Shown: piece by piece, positions 33,417 through 42,746 of the stretch
Layout of the letters: every line of letters starts with the position of its first letter
Position numbering within the stretch: position 1 is the stretch's first letter
Source: Desulfothermus sp964427155
Lineage (GTDB): Bacteria > Desulfobacterota > Desulfovibrionia > Desulfovibrionales > Desulfothermaceae
NCBI GenBank assembly: GCA_964427155.1
Contig: CAYRSC010000024.1
Coordinates: 62,001-126,000, forward strand
Reading direction: 5' to 3'
DNA: 64,000 nucleotides
Notes under the pieces: generated by a model
Databases searched by the model: none
What the model was told of the DNA's origin: nothing
The model's input: the letters and a program-made list of their open reading frames with translations, nothing else
Translations under genes and position numbers: made by a program

Positions 33417-34373
33417 ATGAGAAAAAAGTACCACCTGGAGATCATTAAACGACATCCTTTAAATCCCATAATAACCCGTGAGGATGTCCCATACCACTGC
33501 AATACAGTATTTAATGCTGCAGCGTGCAAATGCAAGGATGAATATCTCCTGCTCCTTCGCATTGAGGACTTTGAGGGCAAAAGCCATCTCACCCTTGCCC
33601 ACTCCCACGATGGTCTGGATTTCAGGGTGGACAAAAGACCCTGGATAGAGCCCTCCAAGGACCCCTATTTTGAACCCTATGAAAGGTTTGGGATTGAAGA
33701 CCCCCGAATTACACCCCTGGATGGCAGATATTATATTACCTATACTGCCTATGGTCCCTATGGAGTAAGAGTAGGCCTTGGGGTCACAGAGGACTTCAAG
33801 GAATTTAAAAGGATAAGCCTTACCACAGATGTGGACAACAAGGATGGGGTCCTCTTTCCAGAAAAGATAAGGGGCAAATATGTAATGATAACCCGTCCCG
33901 CAGGAAGGGGGGGGAAGATGAACCTCATGTGGATAACATATTCCCCTGACCTCATCCACTGGGGAGAGAGCAGGGTCCTTATGTTCTTTTCACCAGGGGC
34001 CTGGAGTTCCTTTAAGATAGGCGCATCCACTCCCCCTATAAAAACAGAAAGGGGATGGCTGGTATTCTTTCACGGAGTAAGAAGTGCAGGAGGGGGACTC
34101 ATCTACAGGGTAGGGGCCATGCTCCTCAATCTAGAAGAACCCTCCATTATTGAGGCATATACCCCCTATTATATCTTTGGACCCAATGAGATATACGAGA
34201 GGATTGGAGATGTACCCAATGTAGTCTTTCCCTGTGGGATAGTGTTGGAGGAGAACAGGGAACTCAAGATATACTATGGGGCCGCAGACACCTGCATCGC
34301 CCTTGCCACAGCTCATCTGGATGAGATACTGGAAAACTGCAAAAAGATACCGCGGGAATACAGAAGACCTTAA
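33417..34373 (+). CDS. GH130 family glycoside phosphorylase-like protein
   Basis: A 318-residue five-bladed beta-propeller of family GH130. Motifs RRHPLNPI-like (KRHPLNPI), GIEDPRIT with the catalytic Asp, WESSRVL-like (WGESRVL), and the C-terminal YYGAADTCIALATA are typical. Characterised members phosphorolyse beta-1,2- or beta-1,4-linked mannosides to mannose 1-phosphate. With the GT4 upstream it could act in making and reclaiming a mannose-containing solute or glycan; this is inference. A hairpin lies after the stop. Confidence 0.88.
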   Translation: MRKKYHLEIIKRHPLNPIITREDVPYHCNTVFNAAACKCKDEYLLLLRIEDFEGKSHLTLAHSHDGLDFRVDKRPWIEPSKDPYFEPYERFGIEDPRITPLDGRYYITYTAYGPYGVRVGLGVTEDFKEFKRISLTTDVDNKDGVLFPEKIRGKYVMITRPAGRGGKMNLMWITYSPDLIHWGESRVLMFFSPGAWSSFKIGASTPPIKTERGWLVFFHGVRSAGGGLIYRVGAMLLNLEEPSIIEAYTPYYIFGPNEIYERIGDVPNVVFPCGIVLEENRELKIYYGAADTCIALATAHLDEILENCKKIPREYRRP

Positions 34374-34387
34374 ACTAAAAGTAAAGG

Positions 34388-34418
34388 GCACGGAAGGCCT
34401 CCCCTTCTGTGCCCTTTG
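34388..34418. terminator. hairpin between convergent GH130 and BioD-like genes
   Basis: AAAGGGCACGGAAGG-like and CCTTCTGTGCCCTTT-like arms form a stem of about 14 pairs with one G:U. Short T-rich stretches flank it on both strands, so it may end both convergent transcripts. Confidence 0.65.
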
Positions 34419-34448
34419 AATATATGTTAGAAGAAACATTTTTGTATT

Positions 34449-35507
34449 CTATATTACCTGATTCAAATATTCCCAATCAAAATACTCCCTTATAAGGGAA
34501 AATCCCCTCTTTACCTTGGAGCTATCCCGTAATTTGATAGTCTCAAGTATCTTATCCATCCTTTTTGCAATGGTATAGGTATCATCCCTTACCATAATTA
34601 TGGGGATATTTAACTCATTTGCCCGGGATAAAATGAGTTCGTTTGGATAGATATTGCCAGTTAGGATGAGACATACACATCTTCCCTCAAGGGCCATGAG
34701 CTGGAGGTCAGAGCGATCCCCTCCCACTATCACTGCTGGGTTCTTACGCCGGGAGAAGTGGAGCATAAAATTCTCTACCTGCATAGTACCAATGAGAAAA
34801 TCCTTTACTGCCACATTAGTATAATTAGGGGCGGCAATAACATTTCCCTTGAGACGAAGACATAGGTCCTCAACAGTAATAGAACTCAGCATTGGGTCCC
34901 TGGGAAGTACCCCCAACACCTTGACTCCCTTGCGCTCCAGCAGGGGTTTTAATAGACAATCCACGGTGTTCAACCCCTTTTCAGGTACACTATTTAATAC
35001 GCATCCAATGAGCATCTCCCCCAGCATCTCCCTGGCACTTATGAGATAATCATAGTAGAATTCCTTAAAAAAGCGATCTATCAGGATCACCCTTGCCCCA
35101 AGGGCCATGCTCACATCCACCCCTGCCACATTACAGTATTTCCCTGCATGGAGAAAACTTCCAGAACCAGATACCAGCATCACATCCCTGCCCTTACTCA
35201 AGATGGAAAAGGCATTTAATATCTTTTCCATAAAATCAGGACATCCCTTTTTAAGGACCTCCATGTGGAGGTCCCTGGTTACCACCACAGGAGTAACCAA
35301 TTCTGGATCATCCTCCAGCTCCAACACCTCTTGAACAAAATGGGCATCTTCATCCCCGAGCTTTCCCCGATAATTATACGGAAGGACCCCCACAGGCTTC
35401 ATATAGCCCACATTAAGTCCCCTCTCCTTAAAATATAGGGCAAGACTCACTGTGATAAGGGTCTTTCCCGCATATCCTGAAGTAGAACCAATATAAATGG
35501 TCTTCAT
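34449..35507 (-). CDS. BioD-like/DRTGG domain protein (phosphotransacetylase N-terminal-like)
   Basis: A 352-residue protein. The first 200 residues resemble the P-loop dethiobiotin-synthetase fold (GSTSGYAGKTLITVSLA at the start) and the last 130 a DRTGG domain. The pair is found as the N-terminal regulatory part of some phosphotransacetylases, but here the catalytic part is absent. Stand-alone versions are common in anaerobes; their role, perhaps acetyl-phosphate or CoA sensing, is not established. The ATG after AAGGAG at 35507 is chosen. It is divergent from the ParM-like gene. Confidence 0.82.
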   Translation of the reverse strand: MKTIYIGSTSGYAGKTLITVSLALYFKERGLNVGYMKPVGVLPYNYRGKLGDEDAHFVQEVLELEDDPELVTPVVVTRDLHMEVLKKGCPDFMEKILNAFSILSKGRDVMLVSGSGSFLHAGKYCNVAGVDVSMALGARVILIDRFFKEFYYDYLISAREMLGEMLIGCVLNSVPEKGLNTVDCLLKPLLERKGVKVLGVLPRDPMLSSITVEDLCLRLKGNVIAAPNYTNVAVKDFLIGTMQVENFMLHFSRRKNPAVIVGGDRSDLQLMALEGRCVCLILTGNIYPNELILSRANELNIPIIMVRDDTYTIAKRMDKILETIKLRDSSKVKRGFSLIREYFDWEYLNQVI

Positions 35508-35666
35508 GGGACTATTATCTCCTTGTTTAATTTTGTTATGTCCGCTATGGATATTAACAAAGTATATATAAAAAGCCAAGATTATTTAATAATAGCTATG
35601 AGCTTGATTTTATGTAACACTGGGGTATAGTAAACCAACACCCACCATATCATCCAGGAGAAATAT

Positions 35667-36701
35667 ATGAAGGCCATAGGCGTAGATGTTGGTTTTGGTT
35701 TTACCAAGGCCACTGCAGGGGGAGAATATATTATCTTTAAATCCATAATTGGAGAATATGCAGACATCCAATTTCATCTGGGTCTGGAAGAAAACACCTG
35801 GGAAGATAATCTCCAAATAAGGCTGGAAGATAATATGTACTTTCTGGGTGAGCTTGCGGAAAAGCAGTCATCTGTCCAACAATATACCCTGGACCAGAGT
35901 AAGCTAGTGGGGGAGTTTGTAAAGATACTAGCAGTGGCCGCTATTGGACTTCTCACTGAGGAAAGGGAGACGGTAAGCGTGGTCACTGGATTGCCTGTGG
36001 GATATTATCGCAGGGATGCGAGAAGGGTCCAGGAGATACTCAAAGGAGTACACCGTATAGAATATCTGGGGGATCAGGGTAAGGGCACGGAAAAACAGAT
36101 AAATGTGGCAAAGATAAAAATAATCCCCCAGCCAATGGGAAGTGTCTTTAATCTCCTGCTGGATGAAGAGGGCTCTCCCACAAACAAAAAGATCGCATCT
36201 CAAAAGATAGGTGTGGTTGATATTGGATTCAGGACCACAGACTTTGTGCTCCTGGACCATCTCCGTTACATAGAGCGGGGTAGTTCCACCACAGACAATG
36301 GGATGTCCAGGTGTTTTAGCCTCATCGCCAACAAACTGAGACAAAAGACAGGGGTAAGTGTGGAGCTACATCGTCTCTATAATGCCATTTTTACCGGTTC
36401 CATAAGGATTCGGGGAAAGGAATACAATATCACCAATCTAAAAAATCGGGTATATTCTCATTTTGCCTCCCAGATCGCCAATGACATAAACAGGATATGG
36501 GAAAACGACTGGGATATTGACCTAATAATACTCACAGGGGGAGGGGCAAAAGAACTCTTTGAATACATAAAACCCCTTGTGGAGGGGAATCTCCTGCTGG
36601 TGGAGGGGCGCACAGACCCTCGGCTCAATAATGTCCTGGGATATCTCAAATACGCAAGGTATGATATAAACAAACACAGGACAGAGAAACAAGAGGGTTA
36701 A
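35667..36701 (+). CDS. ParM/StbA-like actin-family ATPase
   Basis: A 344-residue actin-fold protein. GVDVGFGFTKA (phosphate 1) opens the protein, VVDIGFRTTDF gives phosphate 2, and ILTGGGAKELF the adenosine site. This matches ParM/Alp7-type segregation actins rather than MreB. Such proteins form filaments that push plasmids apart, yet no ParR-like DNA-binding partner or centromere repeat is visible. Chromosomal copies occur in several anaerobes with unknown roles. Convergent with ntrX, seven bases apart. Confidence 0.82.
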   Translation: MKAIGVDVGFGFTKATAGGEYIIFKSIIGEYADIQFHLGLEENTWEDNLQIRLEDNMYFLGELAEKQSSVQQYTLDQSKLVGEFVKILAVAAIGLLTEERETVSVVTGLPVGYYRRDARRVQEILKGVHRIEYLGDQGKGTEKQINVAKIKIIPQPMGSVFNLLLDEEGSPTNKKIASQKIGVVDIGFRTTDFVLLDHLRYIERGSSTTDNGMSRCFSLIANKLRQKTGVSVELHRLYNAIFTGSIRIRGKEYNITNLKNRVYSHFASQIANDINRIWENDWDIDLIILTGGGAKELFEYIKPLVEGNLLLVEGRTDPRLNNVLGYLKYARYDINKHRTEKQEG

Positions 36702-36708
36702 CCAGGGC

Positions 36709-38085
36709 CTACCCATTGTGTATGCCATAAGATTTTAGTTTCTTGTGAAGATAGCTCCTCTCCAGTCCTATCCCCTCAGAAAGCCTGGATATATTGCCCC
36801 CATATTCTTTTAATTTCTCTGAAAGATACATCCTTTCAAACTCAAAACGAGCGGATTTAAAATCAAGGGAAAATATATGTTCCAGCCCCCCTCTCCTGAC
36901 TCCTGCAGGGGGGATGGTCCCCTTATATTCAGGAGGAAGCATGTGGGGCTTTATCTTTTTACCAGCATACATAATGAGCATCCTCTCGGTAAAATTCTTA
37001 AGCTCCCTCACGTTTCCTGGCCATGTATATCCTTTGAGGATCTCTAGGGCATCCTTTGTGAATTCAATGGGACGATAACCATTCTCTTTGCAAAACATCT
37101 CAATAAACTCATCTATCAAGATAGGGATGTCTTCCCTGCGTTCTCTAAGGTCAGGGACATGAATGGGGAATACATTTAACCTATAGTAGAGGTCTTCACG
37201 GAAGCGTCCCTCTTCTATCTCTTTTCTCAGGTCTTTATTGGTGGCCACAATCACCCTTACATCCACTTCTATGGTCCTGTTACCTCCCACCCTCTCAAAT
37301 TTTTGCTCCTGTAAGATCCTGAGTATCTTTGCCTGGGTCTTCAGACTCATATCTCCTATCTCATCCAGAAAGAGTGTGCCCCTATGGGCCTGTTCAAATT
37401 TTCCAATATGGACCCTATGTGCCCCTGTAAAAGAGCCCTTTTCATGCCCAAAAAGCTCACTTTCTATGAGTTCTTCTGGAATAGCCGCACAGTTTATGGC
37501 CACCATTGGCCTGTTTGCCCGCCTGCTCTTCTTGTGAATGGCCCTGGCAACAATTTCCTTACCTGTACCATTGGCGCCAGTTATCAGCACCCACGCATCT
37601 GTAGGTGCCACCTTTTCTATCTGCTCCTTTACCTCTTCTATCCTCCTGCTCTTACCGCTCAACTCCTCCACATAATCTCTACGTACCTTGGAGCGCAGGG
37701 CCTGATTCTCCATCTGAAGTCGTTTAAAGTCCAGTGCCTTTTGAGCAGTGACTATCACCTTTTCAAGAGAAAGGGGTTTTTCTATAAAATCAAAGGCCCC
37801 CAATTTTATACTCTGGACTGCAGTCTCTATATTTCCATGACCCGAGATCATTATAACAGGGATGTAACTATAATCCCTCTTAAGTATCTTAAGTATCTCA
37901 ATGCCGTCTTTGCCTGTTAACCATATATCCAGAAATATTACGTCCGGTTCCCTCTGTTTTATCATATCCAGGGCAGTCTCACCACTTTCACAGGAGAGGG
38001 TTTCAAATCCCTCATCCTCCAAGATCCCTTCCAGAGAAAACCTTATATCCTCTTCATCGTCTATTACCAGCACCACAGGTTTCAT
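36709..38085 (-). CDS. NtrX-like sigma-54 response regulator
   Basis: A 458-residue NtrC-family activator. The receiver has phosphoacceptor Asp53 (LDIWLTGKD). The AAA+ domain carries Walker A GANGTGKE, Walker B TLFLDEIGDM and the sigma-54 loop as GSFTGA rather than the usual GAFTGA. A Fis-type helix-turn-helix closes the protein. It is the partner of the NtrY-like kinase eleven bases upstream. In other bacteria NtrYX links to nitrogen, redox and envelope control; the target genes here are unknown. Confidence 0.93.
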   Translation of the reverse strand: MKPVVLVIDDEEDIRFSLEGILEDEGFETLSCESGETALDMIKQREPDVIFLDIWLTGKDGIEILKILKRDYSYIPVIMISGHGNIETAVQSIKLGAFDFIEKPLSLEKVIVTAQKALDFKRLQMENQALRSKVRRDYVEELSGKSRRIEEVKEQIEKVAPTDAWVLITGANGTGKEIVARAIHKKSRRANRPMVAINCAAIPEELIESELFGHEKGSFTGAHRVHIGKFEQAHRGTLFLDEIGDMSLKTQAKILRILQEQKFERVGGNRTIEVDVRVIVATNKDLRKEIEEGRFREDLYYRLNVFPIHVPDLRERREDIPILIDEFIEMFCKENGYRPIEFTKDALEILKGYTWPGNVRELKNFTERMLIMYAGKKIKPHMLPPEYKGTIPPAGVRRGGLEHIFSLDFKSARFEFERMYLSEKLKEYGGNISRLSEGIGLERSYLHKKLKSYGIHNG

Positions 38086-38096
38086 GACCTCCTCCT

Positions 38097-40250
38097 TTAT
38101 ACTGGAAGCAAGATCCTAAAGGTTATTCCTCCCAGGGGATTGGTGTAGGCATGTATCTCTCCATCATGATCCTTTATAATAGAACGGGCAATGGTGAGTC
38201 CCAGGCCAGTACTTCCCTTTTTCTTTGAAAAATAAGGCTCAAATATCCTTGAAAGCTCTTCCTGGGTGAGGCCAGGACCATTATCTGAGATCTCTATGAC
38301 CACCATTCTCCTATCCTCCCTCATCCTGCACACCACCCGTATCCGGGGGTTGGGGGTAAGTCCCAGTGCCTCTACTGCATTGTTAAAGAGATTTATAATC
38401 ACCCGCTTTATAGCGGAACGATCAAACCTGAGCACGCATATATCCTTACCTATCTCTGCCTCCCAGCGTATGGAAGGATAACTTATCCTATAGAGGGTGA
38501 GGAGTTCCTCAAGGAGTGAAACAATATCATTCTCTCTGGGTACTATCTCAGGTAGTTTTGCAAACTCAGAAAATTCCCTCACCATCCTCTGAAGATGGTC
38601 CACCTGCCTAACTATCACATTTATACAGTCCCCAAAGGTGGGATCCTCAATAGAAGAATAAAACTTTCGCTGAAGCCTCTGGGCAGAAAGCTTTATTGGG
38701 GTCAGGGGATTCTTTATCTCATGGGCAATACGCCTTGCCACCTCTTGCCAGGCAGCAAGCCTCTGCATCTTATCCAGTTCTGTAATATCCTCAAAGACCA
38801 TAATCCCCCCCATATTTTCTCCAAGGCCATCCTTAAGGGAAAGGAGGTTTAGTATGAGCTTTTTTTCTCCTGACTCAAAGGATAGGGTAAGTTGTCTCTG
38901 GAAACTGGCCTCTGGCGACCTCTTAATCCCTTCCATAAGCATCCCTATCTCCTCTCTGCATTCAACTGGCATTATCTCTACAGGATCCTTACCTATCACA
39001 TCAGAAGGGTCCCCTATCTCCAGTATCTCCCTGGCAGAACGGTTGATGGTGGTTATCCTGTTGTCCTTATCTAGACTTATTACGCCAGAGGTTATATTCT
39101 CCAGCAGGATCTCCATATATCTCCTGCGGTGTTGAAGCTCCTTATTTTGAAGAGAAAGGGCCTCATTTGCCTTATTCAATCTGTTTTGACTCTTTTCCAG
39201 TTCCTCAACCATAGCATTAAAGGACCTTACCAGGACCCCAAGCTCATCTTCGGATTCATCCTGGATCCGCACCTTGAGATCCCCCAGGGCTATCCTCCTT
39301 GTTCCCGAGGAGAGGGCCTGGATAGGGGAGGATATCTCCCTGGACAACTTAAGTCCAAACCACATGGATCCAAATATGATTAAAAGGGTCATAACCCCCA
39401 GAAGGATGTATAGGGACATCTTAAGGGGTGTTTTCAACGACTTTAACTGATTATATTCATACACTCCCTCCACTATCCTCTCCATCTTCTCACTGATACC
39501 TTCCTTCAATGTCAATCCTACAATCATGAATACTTGGGGATAAAGAGAGGACACACCCACCACATAGTCGGAATTTTGATAAGAATAGATATTAAACCAG
39601 AACCTGTTTCCCTCTCCTGCCTCCCCCCATTTTATCTTGCCCCTTATATCAGGCCATACCTTCTTCCACCCTGAGTGCACCAATATGAGATCCTCTCTCC
39701 CCCTATCCCTTATACACACAAAATCCAGCCCCAGATCTCTCACCCTCTCCCTTATCCTTTCCTTCCCATATAATGGCCGTGCCTTTTTATGGGATAATAT
39801 AAGCTCCCTTATACTCTGGGCCTTCTGCTTTATATCTCGCTGGATATAAGAATAACTCTCCTTCCCCAGGGACAGGGCGTCCTTCAAAGAGGAGTCTATC
39901 TGAGTCCTGAACCAGTAGTCCACAGAGGTCTGGACAAACCTCACTGCGATAAAAAACATGAGCAGGGTTGGAATAAGGGAAAGGGAGACAAAGGATATTA
40001 CCAGCTTGGTCCTGAGCCTGTACCCACTTACCTTCCGTCGTCGGTCCAAAAAGAGCTTCACCACATTTCTAAGGACCAGAAAGAGGATTACCAGGAGCAG
40101 GATCACATTCAGATTAAAAACCACTAGAAAGAGATAGGAATTTACTCCAAAAAACTTTAATTCTATCCAGCTGAAGAGGATAATAAGCACCAGGGAAAGG
40201 AAGATTAATACTATCTCAAATCTGGTCCTGGATTGCTGCCTATTCCCCAT
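38097..40250 (-). CDS. NtrY-like membrane histidine kinase
   Basis: A 717-residue kinase. Three N-terminal membrane helices (about 12-32, 38-60, 85-110) precede a periplasmic domain (about 110-285), a further helix, HAMP (near 305-355), PAS (about 370-490), HisKA with RRIAHEIKNPLTPI (phospho-His) and an HATPase domain with NLFNNAVEAL and GLGLTIARSI. This order is that of NtrY. It sits between a DUF4390 gene and ntrX as in many Proteobacteria and Desulfobacterota. Confidence 0.93.
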   Translation of the reverse strand: MGNRQQSRTRFEIVLIFLSLVLIILFSWIELKFFGVNSYLFLVVFNLNVILLLVILFLVLRNVVKLFLDRRRKVSGYRLRTKLVISFVSLSLIPTLLMFFIAVRFVQTSVDYWFRTQIDSSLKDALSLGKESYSYIQRDIKQKAQSIRELILSHKKARPLYGKERIRERVRDLGLDFVCIRDRGREDLILVHSGWKKVWPDIRGKIKWGEAGEGNRFWFNIYSYQNSDYVVGVSSLYPQVFMIVGLTLKEGISEKMERIVEGVYEYNQLKSLKTPLKMSLYILLGVMTLLIIFGSMWFGLKLSREISSPIQALSSGTRRIALGDLKVRIQDESEDELGVLVRSFNAMVEELEKSQNRLNKANEALSLQNKELQHRRRYMEILLENITSGVISLDKDNRITTINRSAREILEIGDPSDVIGKDPVEIMPVECREEIGMLMEGIKRSPEASFQRQLTLSFESGEKKLILNLLSLKDGLGENMGGIMVFEDITELDKMQRLAAWQEVARRIAHEIKNPLTPIKLSAQRLQRKFYSSIEDPTFGDCINVIVRQVDHLQRMVREFSEFAKLPEIVPRENDIVSLLEELLTLYRISYPSIRWEAEIGKDICVLRFDRSAIKRVIINLFNNAVEALGLTPNPRIRVVCRMREDRRMVVIEISDNGPGLTQEELSRIFEPYFSKKKGSTGLGLTIARSIIKDHDGEIHAYTNPLGGITFRILLPV

Positions 40251-40270
40251 GGGAGGTAACCTTTAGCCCT

Positions 40271-40819
40271 TTAGTACCTGAAACTAATGGAATAGGACTG
40301 AGGTGAACTTATATTAAAACTCCGAAAGAAGAGAAGTCGTTCCATCCACCAGGGGACCTGTCTCTTCAAGACCAGCCTTATGGAAAGGACATAATCCCTT
40401 GTGGCACTTACAGGTCTCCACAACTTCACCTTTAATCTCAAAAACCTCATCTTTTCCAAAACATCCTCAAATGAGCCACACACCAGGACATGACGTGTAG
40501 ATAGATCTGTAAGTACAAACCTATCAGTAAGGGGATTATGTACCAGGGAGTAGCGTACATATCTTTTGACAATGGTCCTGTCCCACAAAAGGGGTCTCAC
40601 CCTCTTTATCTCTATATCTCCCTCCATAACCACCGGATACCCTGTCTTCTTGAGGAGCATTTCAAGGGCGTTGGGTCTCACAAATTCCAGAGAAATAGAA
40701 ATAGAAAGGAGGTGAGATGTGGAATCCAACACCACATTCTTCAAGACTATGCCCTGCGCCTGTGCAACTGGCCCCTCTAAAAAAAAGAGCCCCAACAGGA
40801 AAAGCAAGATCCTTTTCAC
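40271..40819 (-). CDS. DUF4390 domain protein, secreted
   Basis: A 182-residue protein with an N-terminal signal peptide (MKRILLFLLGLFFLEGPVAQAQ). The rest is beta-rich, matching DUF4390, which is regularly encoded beside ntrY. It may be a periplasmic partner of the NtrY sensor domain; this is inference from context. The start is a GTG with a weak ribosome site. It is the first gene of the leftward DUF4390-ntrY-ntrX operon. Confidence 0.8.
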   Translation of the reverse strand: MKRILLFLLGLFFLEGPVAQAQGIVLKNVVLDSTSHLLSISISLEFVRPNALEMLLKKTGYPVVMEGDIEIKRVRPLLWDRTIVKRYVRYSLVHNPLTDRFVLTDLSTRHVLVCGSFEDVLEKMRFLRLKVKLWRPVSATRDYVLSIRLVLKRQVPWWMERLLFFRSFNISSPQSYSISFRY

Positions 40820-41010
40820 CTAACCTATTCCCTTTCCTCTTTTTGCCCTCTTCCCCTGGACTTCCAGGGGTTATCCTCTCTATTCACATACACTCCTTCT
40901 ATACGGTAGTTATGGAATAAAATCAATAATGGGAGGGCATCACACAAGAGGGGAGAGGAGGCTATCACACCCACTTCCCCTCTCCATGAAAAAAATAGGA
41001 AAGGTCCCGC

Positions 41011-41919
41011 TTAACTCATGCGCTCTTCTATGAGCTGACGTGCCCTTTCTGCAAGTTGCCCTATCTCTGGCTTGGTTATCTGATCGTCTGCACCCACGGC
41101 CTTTCCCTTATGCAGGAGCTTATCCGTTATCATGGAGGAAAAGAGGATCACAGGCAGATCCCTTAACACGGGATGTTCCTTTATCTTCTTGGTAAGGGTA
41201 AATCCATCCATCTGGGGCATTTCTATATCGGAGATGACCAGATTACACCTCTGCACTATCTCCTCCCAGGAAGAGCCCAGAGAGGTCAGATATTCAAAGG
41301 CCTCCTGTCCATTGGAGGCCACATGAACATCAAAGCCCTTTAGATTACTAACCAACATCCTCCTGATAGTAGGGGAATCATCCACCACCAATACCTTATA
41401 CTTCCTCTCTATACCCTGTTCCTGTCTTAGGTTGGGGTCCTCAAATATTGGGGCCATATCAGTGACTATCTTCTCCACATCCAGGATAAATACTATCCTG
41501 TCCTCAAACTTTATAACCCCTGTAATACAGGGGGTATTATCCCCATACTCTATCTCAATTGGAGGAGATACATTCTCCCAACTAATCCTGTGGATCCTGG
41601 TGAGTCCAGATACCAGAAAACCTATCTTCATCTTATTAAATTCTGTAATGATAACCTTGGAAGAGGTATCTAACCTCTTTTTGTAGAGATACATTCCCAG
41701 GTCCAAAAGGGGAATAATCTCTTCTCTAACCCGCATAAGACCCACAAAACATTCATGGGGACGCTGAGGAAGGGAGGTTATCTTGGGATATCTCATTATC
41801 TCCTGGACCTTTATTACATTTATCCCATAATATTCCCTCAGCCCTTGTTCTTTCTCAATATAAAATTCTACTATCTCCAGCTCATTGGTCCCTGTCTCTA
41901 AGAGGATATTGGTAACCAT
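41011..41919 (-). CDS. cheV: Chemotaxis coupling protein CheV
   Basis: A 302-residue protein with a CheW domain (about 5-150, starting LLETGTNELEIVEF) and a receiver domain (about 175-302, with VVDDSPTIRRML and the phosphoacceptor in VISDIEMPQMDG). CheV couples chemoreceptors to CheA and tunes adaptation. No other chemotaxis or flagellar gene is in the window. The ATG at 41919, nine bases after GGAG, is preferred over 41928, which directly abuts the ribosome site. Confidence 0.95.
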   Translation of the reverse strand: MVTNILLETGTNELEIVEFYIEKEQGLREYYGINVIKVQEIMRYPKITSLPQRPHECFVGLMRVREEIIPLLDLGMYLYKKRLDTSSKVIITEFNKMKIGFLVSGLTRIHRISWENVSPPIEIEYGDNTPCITGVIKFEDRIVFILDVEKIVTDMAPIFEDPNLRQEQGIERKYKVLVVDDSPTIRRMLVSNLKGFDVHVASNGQEAFEYLTSLGSSWEEIVQRCNLVISDIEMPQMDGFTLTKKIKEHPVLRDLPVILFSSMITDKLLHKGKAVGADDQITKPEIGQLAERARQLIEERMS

Positions 41920-42036
41920 GGCATACATCTCCTTCTACAAAAAACTATAAATGACCTCTCTCTATAGATTAATTCATAAGGAGAGTTTTGTCCACACTAT
42001 TAACTATAAAAATCATAGAAGGGAATAACTGAAGGC

Positions 42037-42657
42037 TCAAGACATCTGTTCCAGGGCTGCCTCAAATATCTCACAGGCAAACTTTACTATCCTGTAAATC
42101 TCTTGTTTGGCCCTATCCCGATCAGGCTCTGTGGTATTTTTAAAGGTAAGCACAATCCCCAGAATGGAACTAAAAAATATCTCTGCAAACTCACGGATAT
42201 GTGGAATGGAGATACCTATATTCTCCAGGACCTTGGCAAAATGTTCCAGAAAAAATTTCTGATTTAATTTAAAACGATTAAATATCTGGGGATCTACCTT
42301 TTCATTTAGGAGAAAATGGGTGAGCATGTGCAACGTGGCCTCTTTATCAAAGAAAAAGTCCACTATACCTATCCCAAACTCTTCCAGAGAATGGGCCCCA
42401 CTCTCCAACCTCTTAAGCTGCCTCAATCTTCCCTCATCTATATCCTGCCCCAGCACCTCAAGGAGAATTGCATCCCGATTGGGAAAATACCTATAGATAG
42501 AGGCAGGGGATATCCCCGCCTCTTCTGCAATATCGCGCATACCTATCTCAGAGAAGTCCCTCTGGGAAAAAAGACGAATGGCCGCATCCAGGATAAGCTC
42601 CCGTCTCTTCTCCCTCTCCTTTTCCTTTAGCTTCAAGAAGGTGGATTTCTTTTCCAT
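42037..42657 (-). CDS. TetR family transcriptional regulator
   Basis: A 206-residue regulator. The helix-turn-helix is at about 20-65 (ILDAAIRLFSQRDF, then MRDIAEEAGISPASIYRYFPNRDAIL). The C-terminal ligand domain is helical and of unknown specificity. Overlapping inverted repeats just upstream of its ATG are candidate binding sites. It stands alone, so its targets may be itself and remote genes. Confidence 0.92.
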   Translation of the reverse strand: MEKKSTFLKLKEKEREKRRELILDAAIRLFSQRDFSEIGMRDIAEEAGISPASIYRYFPNRDAILLEVLGQDIDEGRLRQLKRLESGAHSLEEFGIGIVDFFFDKEATLHMLTHFLLNEKVDPQIFNRFKLNQKFFLEHFAKVLENIGISIPHIREFAEIFFSSILGIVLTFKNTTEPDRDRAKQEIYRIVKFACEIFEAALEQMS

Positions 42658-42666
42658 AAATACTCC

Positions 42667-42692
42667 TCATCATCTCCTGATGATGAATCATC
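42667..42692. promoter_or_regulatory. candidate TetR operator
   Basis: A perfect 8-base inverted repeat TCATCATC / GATGATGA (42667-42686) overlaps a second one, GATGAT-GA-ATCATC (42679-42692), starting ten bases upstream of the TetR start codon. Confidence 0.4.
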
Positions 42693-42746
42693 TATACGAT
42701 TCGTAAACGCTTTTCAACCCTAAAATATCTCTTTTTTACAAAAAAC

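Noticed and set aside
33459..33959. 166-residue minus-strand ORF inside the GH130 gene, and similar long antisense frames in the aldolase, pyk, hypE and groEL genes
   Set aside because: They lie wholly inside strongly supported genes, have no ribosome site or known domain, and reflect codon bias of the true gene.
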